Positions 57,871-64,000 of a stretch of DNA of 64,000 nt are shown here, in pieces (the stretch's first letter is position 1; each line of letters starts with the position of its first letter). This stretch comes from Chamaea fasciata. Taxonomy: Eukaryota; Chordata; Aves; Passeriformes; Sylviidae. Made by a program: the position numbers and the translations under genes. The stretch is taken from contig JARCOQ010000016.1 of the NCBI GenBank assembly GCA_029207755.1, positions 10,755,307 through 10,819,306 on the forward strand. The letters are read 5' to 3'. Under the pieces are notes generated by a model. The model was not told where the DNA came from. It did no database searches and worked only from the letters and a program-made list of their open reading frames with translations.

Positions 57871-58869
57871 CAGTGGTGCATCACAGAGCCAGAGAGCTTA
57901 ATTAAATGTTATTCTAGGAATAGCCCTCATTGGACAAGACTGAGTATTAAAGCACCAATTTTCTGAAGGAGACTGAGTGTAATCAGAGTCTCTGGCTATA
58001 GAAAAGCAAAACTTATCCCAGAACCTGACACCAACGTCCCTCAGGGAGTAGCAGAAGAAAGTAGCACAGCCCTGGAGGCGCCTAGCATTTCCAAGGACAG
58101 AGTGGCCTGCAGGGAGAGAAGCCTCTGGGAGGTCTCAGAAGTCTGCTCTGCTCACAGCTAGCCCAGCACAGGGAGCTGGGTCCCAGACCACCCTGACCAG
58201 CAACAGCAGCACAGGTGCTGAAAACAAATGGGCATCTCCCCAGCCCTACTGCATGCCGAGCTGATGGATGCTGTGCTGGGGAAAGTGTCACAGCTGTGAC
58301 AGCAAACAGCAGGTTAGGTCACTGACAATCCCCTCAGAGGGGATAGAACAGATCTAGCCTCATCCTCTATACGTTTTTATTTTCAGGTGAATCATGGTGT
58401 CTCGTTTTATGGCCTCAACCCCTAGATGAAAGAACAGCGTTAAACTTCACAAATCCTCTAATATTGCTGTGCCTAGAGTTAGAGGCCTCACATATGCAGA
58501 TATTATTTCTCTGTTGCTCTGAGGTCTCTTTCTAATTTAATACTTTAACAATATTGCAAAATTCATAACGCAGACTTCTCCAGAGGAAAACATCTCCCAG
58601 TAAAGGGGGCCTGTGACTGCAGTGGATTCTCTGCTGTTCCCCCCTGTCCCCATGTCTGGGTGGCCAGGATGGCAGCGCATTCCTCTGCATCCAGCCGGGC
58701 ACTTGGTGCCCATGCCAGCCTCGATGAAGCTGCAGCAAGCACAGGGCAAAGGCTGTGTCTGTGGGTCCTTTCCATCCTCCAACGGGCTCCACGTCTGCCT
58801 GGAGCCCTGACAGGACCAGGAGGAGAGGGAGGGAGGGAGGGGCTGGCAGCCAGATCTGCCCTTTGCTGT
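57871..58869. other. Unannotated noncoding stretch
   Basis: Mixed composition. AT-rich at 57895-57965 and 58480-58570. A purine-rich GGAGG/GGGA run lies at 58818-58841. No gene or repeat family. Confidence 0.45.
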
Positions 58870-59010
58870 TACTGTCAGATCAAATAGCTGCTAATTGACC
58901 AATGTGTCTCCTTTTGCTGAGCTATTAGCCACGGCACCATGGCAGCTTCCTGACATTAATTATCTGTGAGTTAGCAGGGTCTGAAAGCATAAATAACGAT
59001 TTGCCATGAT
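58870..59010. promoter_or_regulatory. Candidate conserved noncoding element (short)
   Basis: AGCTGCTAATTGACCAATG, GACATTAATTATCTG and GCATAAATAACG in about 140 bp of AT-rich sequence flanked by GC-rich DNA. Homeodomain-type cores. Function inferred. Confidence 0.35.
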
Positions 59011-59924
59011 GGCAGGGTGAGCTTAGGGCTGCAGGCACTGATGTGGCCACTGTGCCCTGGTGTGGTGGGTGCCATGGCTGGGCCCACGGCCAGCAAGGTG
59101 TCAAGCACCACACACAGCATCCAATTCTTCCCAAAGGCACTCAGAGTTTGGCTGGACTACCGTGGCCCAGGGATGCCCTGCTTCTCGGGCCACTTCATCG
59201 GTGACAACAGTACCAGAGACCTCGGCACCAGACAATGGCATCAACAGGACCCAGCAGGTGGTGTGACCCACCCTGGCTGGGCTCTGCCCTGGTTTGGAAG
59301 TGCAGCCTTATGGACAAACTTGAAATGCAGCATGAGGGTCATTCCTCCAGCAGACCATCACCACAGAGAGGAATAGATCAAATATGGAAAACTTTGGCAC
59401 ATGTTTCCTTTCCTGGCAACTCTGAGAGTTTCCCATTAGCCCCCTTGGTTAGAGGGGCTCTGACTGTCCCCTCGGCAGCCACTTCTGAGACCAGCAGAGC
59501 TTAGCAGTCAGCAAAGGAGATGCTGCAAAGCAAACAGGCTCCTGGCACTGCACTGGAGGAGCAAAGAGGCTCATAAACTTCCTTGCCTCATTACAACACA
59601 GCTCTGCACAGACCCCCAGCCTGGCCCCACGCAGGGGCTGGGACACCTGTGACACTGCTGCCCTGAGGGAATGGAAGTGGCCCCAGCCAGCGCTTCCTGA
59701 TGCAGAATCCCGCGGTCTGGGGGAGCAGACCAAGCCCCCACATCGAGAGCAGCACCTACAAGTCCTGACACCTGCCCTGGGGACCAGCTGGATAACGGCG
59801 TTGGCTCGGGGTGATGAGGGACAGGACTCTGGGGGCAGAGCCCGCAGCTGGGAGGAGCCGGATCACCTCCCTCCTTCTCTCCCTCCCTCCCTCTCTCCAG
59901 GGATGACGTGGTGGAGGCTATGTC
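59011..59924. other. Unannotated noncoding stretch
   Basis: GC-rich. A CT-rich run (CTCCCTCCCTCCCTCTCTCC) lies at about 59879-59898. Open frames without recognised products. Confidence 0.5.
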
Positions 59925-60180
59925 ATTATACCCTCTCAGAATCATGTAAATGATGCGTGATACAAGGCTGCAATTAGGAAAGGATTCATTAATTGATTTT
60001 CATCAGTTAATCCAAAGGCTGGGCCCCAAACTGCAATACTTACTGTAGACATTGTGCAAGAGCCAGCCAGAGGACTCCAGAAATGTGCCTAATGGAGAAT
60101 TCCTGTCACTCATAAGCTTGTTGGAGTAACACCAGCTCAAAGCCAGCTGACATTTATGCCAAAGTCGATGTTTTATCTAA
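59925..60180. promoter_or_regulatory. Candidate conserved noncoding element
   Basis: AT-rich island with GTAAATGATGCGTGAT, GCAATTAGG, then GGATT (59982-59986) and TTAATCC (60007-60013) in opposite orientation around CATTAATTG. TAATCC is the bicoid-class (OTX/PITX-type) core. Non-repetitive and enhancer-like, untested. Confidence 0.42.
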
Positions 60181-60795
60181 TAAGACAGAGCCACACAGGA
60201 CGCTGTCACCTAAGTGGGGAGTGTGCCACCTGTCCTGTTGTCACCAGTGTGTCTCCACTAATCCTAGAGTCCCCACCAAAACTCCTGGCTGGGACTATCA
60301 GCACTGTCACACTGCTCTGCCTTGAGCCAGCTCAAACTATGCCCACCAGCCCTGCCAGACAGGCCTGATGATGCCCCTCATTCTTGTGCCTTGTCCCTGC
60401 TCTCCGTGCCAAGCCACATGGCAGGCACTCCGTGAAGTCACAGGAAGAAGGAAATGGAACCAGTCTCCAGTGTACACTTCACTCTAGCCAGTGCCAAGCT
60501 CACACATGGCAGGGATCAGGCTGTCACCCAGCCCCTCCTCTTTGCCTGCATCTGCTATCCCAGGGAGCCTGCGTCCATCTCACTGGTCTGGAGACTGCCA
60601 GAGCTGTCTGCAGTACCCCACAGCTCTTCTGAGTGTTCTTCCTCTGGTGTGTCCAAGCTCTGTCACGGCAGCTGCCCCAGGCAGCTTTTCTCCAGCAGTT
60701 TTGCCTAATTCCTGCCGTGCTGAATCTGGGTGTCCCAGCCCATGGGGCTGGCTCTGACACCGGGTGACACACAGGCAGGGAAGGACAGCCCCTTG
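60181..60795. other. Unannotated noncoding stretch
   Basis: GC-moderate single-copy-looking DNA with no supported gene or repeat. Confidence 0.5.
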
Positions 60796-60855
60796 CCATG
60801 TACCCTATCACCTGTCACTTTGCCACCATGTACCCTGTTACCTGCCCATGGCCCC
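60796..60855 (+). repeat. 30-bp imperfect direct duplication
   Basis: CCATGTACCCTATCACCTG starts at 60796 and CCATGTACCCTGTTACCTG at 60826. Two adjacent copies with a 30-bp period. Confidence 0.75.
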
Positions 60856-60990
60856 ATTCCTGACCTGTTTCCATGGGCTTCCTTCCTTGTGTATTTAACC
60901 CTGTCCTTAAGAACAATTAAATTCCTTCTCTCCTGAAATAGCCAGTGGCTTCAGTGGTGAGAACGTGGAGTGTGGTGAGTTCCTGTCCCC
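60856..60990 (+). promoter_or_regulatory. LTR- or promoter-like segment (weak)
   Basis: GTATTTAA (60891-60898) is followed by ATTAAA (60916-60921), a pyrimidine-rich stretch ending in AG, and a donor-like GTGTG|GTGAGT near 60975. The order TATA-like, polyadenylation-like, splice donor resembles a compact retroviral LTR and leader. No termini or target-site duplication were found, so this is tentative. Confidence 0.18.
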
Positions 60991-62039
60991 TCAGGGCAGT
61001 TAACACCCACCAGCCAGTGCCCAGATCCCTGGCACACAACATCCTCCCGGGCATTTCCCCAGTAACTAGGTGGGCAAGGAGGACAGCAGCTTCAGCCAGC
61101 TGGGCTCACCTCCTGATGGAGGGGGGCTGCTTTCAGAGAATACAGACCTTTAGCCAAAGGGAGAGGGATGTGACCTGGAGTGTTATTGCAACAATCTTGC
61201 CATTTTTATTTCCTAGTAGTTAAAATATTTCAAAAAGTGAAAGGTCACTAAACTTTCTAAAGAGATTAGTGCAGGTATTTCCAGACATCTATCAGAAACC
61301 AAGTCACCACGACTGCTGATGACTTGAGGAGAGCACAGGTTGGCAAACAGTAAATTGTCCTGGTTTATATCCCTTCAGAATTTTTTGCTGAGGTCTCCTA
61401 GTTCTTCATGTCTAATTTGATGGCCATATTACCTAAAACTAGAGTTGAATAAGGGGTACCCTTACCCTTTTATCACCCTATCTGATATGAAGAATGAGTT
61501 TAACTTTTGAGAAATATCATGAATAACTGTATAACTTGGGTTCTTTAAATCAGTTTCTGATTTAAGAATTGTAACTTTTGAGGACCACTTTTGTTTGCCT
61601 GTACTACTCAAGAGACATGCAAAGATTATTTAAAAGTTGTAGGTTGCGGAAGTACAACCTCACCCATGACCCATGAAAGGAGCCCTACAGAGCACCCTTG
61701 CCACTCCTCTGAACAGCAGCATCATCACTGGTGTGCCCTGAGCAATGGACACAAGGGCAGTGACACCCTTGCTGGCCAGGGCCCTCAGAGGGTTCTCCAG
61801 ACCAGCAGCCCCAGTGCTGTGTAGGACAGGGATGGCACATCCAGAGTAAGCACCTGCTCCTAGGAGGACCCTGTCTTTAGAGGCCACACAGCAGCACCAG
61901 ACACTGCTGCTCCTCGCAAAAGTATGACACAAACTGATACAGCCGGATTAGATTGGATTTTTTTTTTTGGTCATTCTTTTTGCTTTGTTTCAGTGTGGGA
62001 GAAAAAAACCCCATCAAGCCAGAGCTAACATGATCAAGG
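60991..62039. other. Unannotated noncoding stretch
   Basis: AT-richer at 61190-61640. A T12 run lies at about 61958-61968. No recognisable gene or repeat family. Confidence 0.45.
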
Positions 62040-62370
62040 TGTGAACGTGAGCAGCCCAGAATGCTGTGAATCACATAAAAGATTTGATCACAGTCAATAT
62101 CAGCTGCTGAGCTATAATGGCTTTTGTGACTCTCCTAACAGGATTTTAATTTTATGTTTATTATTTGGGGACCAGCAAAGCACTGGAAATGCCCTTGTGG
62201 TGGTGCAGGCCCCCTTCCCTCTGTTCTCTGGAAGGCTGGGAAGACTCAAGTGCAAAGCAAGCTGACTTTCAGCATTTTCAATTTTTGCTTGTGTTCCCCA
62301 GGCTTGGCAGGAAAGAGTGAACTTAATTAAAATCAATGGAGAAACAGAACGGAATAAATCACAATATGAA
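62040..62370. promoter_or_regulatory. Candidate conserved noncoding element
   Basis: Two AT-rich segments (62070-62170 and 62270-62370) with GGATTTTAATTTTATG, GAACTTAATTAAAATC and ATCACAATATGAATATTC. Moderately GC-rich DNA lies between. Probably one or two conserved elements. No proof. Confidence 0.35.
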
Positions 62371-63599
62371 TATTCTCGGTGCCTTCATTGAAGCACAGCA
62401 CATGGCTCTGCCAGCACTTAAACAGTGATTCCTTCAAGGCTGGAGGAGCCTCCAGCCCTCTGTTTTCTCCAGCAGCATCAGCTCTTGGAGCACAGCAGCC
62501 CCAGTGCAGAGGTGTGCCCTCCACCCCTTGTCACCCTGCCAGGACACCGGAGGCAGGCAGGAAGCGCTGCCGTGGGCAGCCTGTGTGCGCTGCCCCAGGC
62601 TCCTTCTCCAGCACCCCTGGCCTCAGACCCAGCCCTGCCCCACTGGCCAGCACGTCCCCTGGGCAGAGGGTCTGCCACCCTCGGCTTCACAGACCCCAGG
62701 GCTGTTTCCAGCGGGGAAGAGGTTTTTCTCAGTCAGGAAGGTTGGCTTGGCAGATTGTGTTTTCCACAGCCACACACAGAATCATCCTCCTCATGCTGGC
62801 AATACCTGGGACATTGTAGAGCCAGAGCTGGGGGACAGTTCTGGGGACAGACAGACAGGGGGCAAGAGCAGGGGTTGCCCTTCATGGTGATTCAGCTTCT
62901 GAGCCCCACCACAGACCATGAACAGGTCAGGAAATGAGAGCAAAAGAAGAGGGGAAAGAAGAAGGAGAAGGAGATACTGGGAAGGAGCTGCCAGCCCCAG
63001 CCCCTACTTATTCCCGAATAGGCTGTTTAAGGGCAATCTTGGATTGCTTTTCAGAAGCAAATAACAGCTTTTTAGAGTCACCTGCCAGCAGGTGTATGTA
63101 CTTTAAAGCTTTTCCACATGAGAACGGAATTGCCATGTATAGTGTGCTGAGTGGTTAGCACCAGCAGGTTAGAGGAGCGCCAGGAGAGCCTCACTCCAGG
63201 CTGGCCCCACATCAGAGGTCGCAGTGCTTGCCATCCACGTGCCCACAGGGGTTGTGCTTGGGGCATCCAGGTGTCCACCCCAGACAAGAGCAGATTCTCC
63301 ATCACTGCAGCCTCGTCAATAGCCATTTTTCCAAGCTCCTCTGACTGTTACAAGCACTATATAGAGCCACAAAGCAGCCAGCTTGTGCCCCTGCAGCAGG
63401 GGAGAGCTCTTGGCTCACTGAGCACCATGAGAAACCCCAGAGCCTCAGGCAGCCCCAGGCAGCCTGTCTGCCTCGCCAGTCTCAGTGCTGGCCTGATCTG
63501 CCTCTTCCTCACCCTAGGAACCTGCAACCAGCACCATACCAGTGCTCAGTCCTCCCACTGCTGCCACAGCTATCATGCAAGAGCAACAGGGCTTCCTCC
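62371..63599. other. Unannotated noncoding stretch
   Basis: GC-rich, with overlapping open frames (up to 178 residues, 63151-63687) lacking recognised domains. A purine-rich GAAGAAGGAGAAGGAG run lies at about 62957-62972. Confidence 0.5.
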
Positions 63600-63840
63600 C
63601 TTCATGCAGCCAGGGGTTCAGATTTCATTAAAAAATTCATTATACCATTGTTTAACACCACATGCCAATCCCTTCCAGATGACTTAATTTGTTAATCACA
63701 CTTTTAATGGTGGAGACTGTTAGAGCCCATGAGGGAGAGGTTAATATTAGTACCATTTAACTGTCGAAAGCTTTTCATATCGTAAACCAGGCACACGGTC
63801 GAACAATAAACCCACAGTGTAATTGGCGGGTAACAGCCCT
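63600..63840. promoter_or_regulatory. Candidate conserved noncoding element
   Basis: AT-rich block with GATTTCATTAAAAAATTC, TTGTTAATCACAC, GAGGTTAATATTAG, a SOX-type AACAAT (63802-63807) and TAATTGGC (a reversed CCAAT box). CpGs are retained inside AT-rich sequence near 63764-63800. Good enhancer candidate. Confidence 0.45.
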
Positions 63841-63952
63841 CCCGGCGCCCATAGCTCCTGGCCCTGACAGCAGCCCCGTGCTCACCAGGATGGCCAGAGA
63901 CTGAGAGGCTTCTGCCATGTCCCCTGGCCCTGAGTGCTGGCCCAGAGCTCCT

Positions 63953-64000
63953 GGCACAGAGCCCCCAGCACAGAACCCCCAGCACAGAACCCCCAGCACA
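63953..64000 (+). repeat. 14-bp tandem repeat running off the window edge
   Basis: Units of AGCACAGAACCCCC at 63967 and 63981, a variant at 63953, and a partial unit at 63995-64000. The array continues past the end of the window, so total length is unknown. Confidence 0.92.

Overview
This window looks like vertebrate nuclear DNA, most likely from a bird. The best evidence is a 5'-truncated CR1 LINE at 44691-45215. It lies on the minus strand, ends in degenerate ATTCTATG octamers, and keeps the C-terminal end of the CR1 ORF2 reading frame. A much older CR1 remnant lies near 37.7-38.0 kb. Interspersed repeats are otherwise sparse, with no Alu-, B1- or L1-like sequence seen, which also suits a bird. 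No complete protein-coding gene is recognisable. The long open frames overlap one another on both strands, have no recognisable domains, and fall in GC-rich or tandemly repeated DNA.

The DNA alternates between two textures. GC-richer stretches carry nothing recognisable except tandem repeats. AT-rich islands of 150-550 bp are dense in TAATTA/CAATTAG homeodomain-type cores, ATGCAAAT octamers, forkhead-type sites and short perfect inverted repeats. The islands look like conserved noncoding elements of a gene desert or a very large intron near a developmental or neural gene. This is inferred from texture and motifs only. The clearest islands are at 5520-5830, 7985-8280, 9840-10260, 11690-11920, 13050-13500, 20060-20545, 21145-21660, 26290-26620, 32080-32450, 39400-39580, 49220-49680, 52960-53350, 59925-60180 and 63600-63840.

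Tandem repeats are the most distinctive sequence. They include a 19-bp CpG-rich minisatellite of about 39 copies (28706-29449). A 43/52-bp minisatellite with higher-order arrangement carries a CACGGT-c-ACCGTG inverted repeat in most units (20665-21027). Smaller arrays lie at 38530-38668, 51190-51236 and 51305-51450. A 14-bp array runs off the right edge from 63953. Low-complexity DNA includes an (AAT)n tract and an A/C-only tract at 17361-17911, and an A43 run at 31289-31331.

The most interesting possible gene part is a 30-nt segment at 57821-57850. It is preceded by a tandem AG acceptor and followed by a strong GTAAGT donor, inside an AT-rich conserved-looking block. This is the arrangement expected of an in-frame microexon on the plus strand. 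If it is real, much of the window is probably intron of a large gene or lncRNA. A second, weaker exon candidate of 90 nt lies at 43563-43652.
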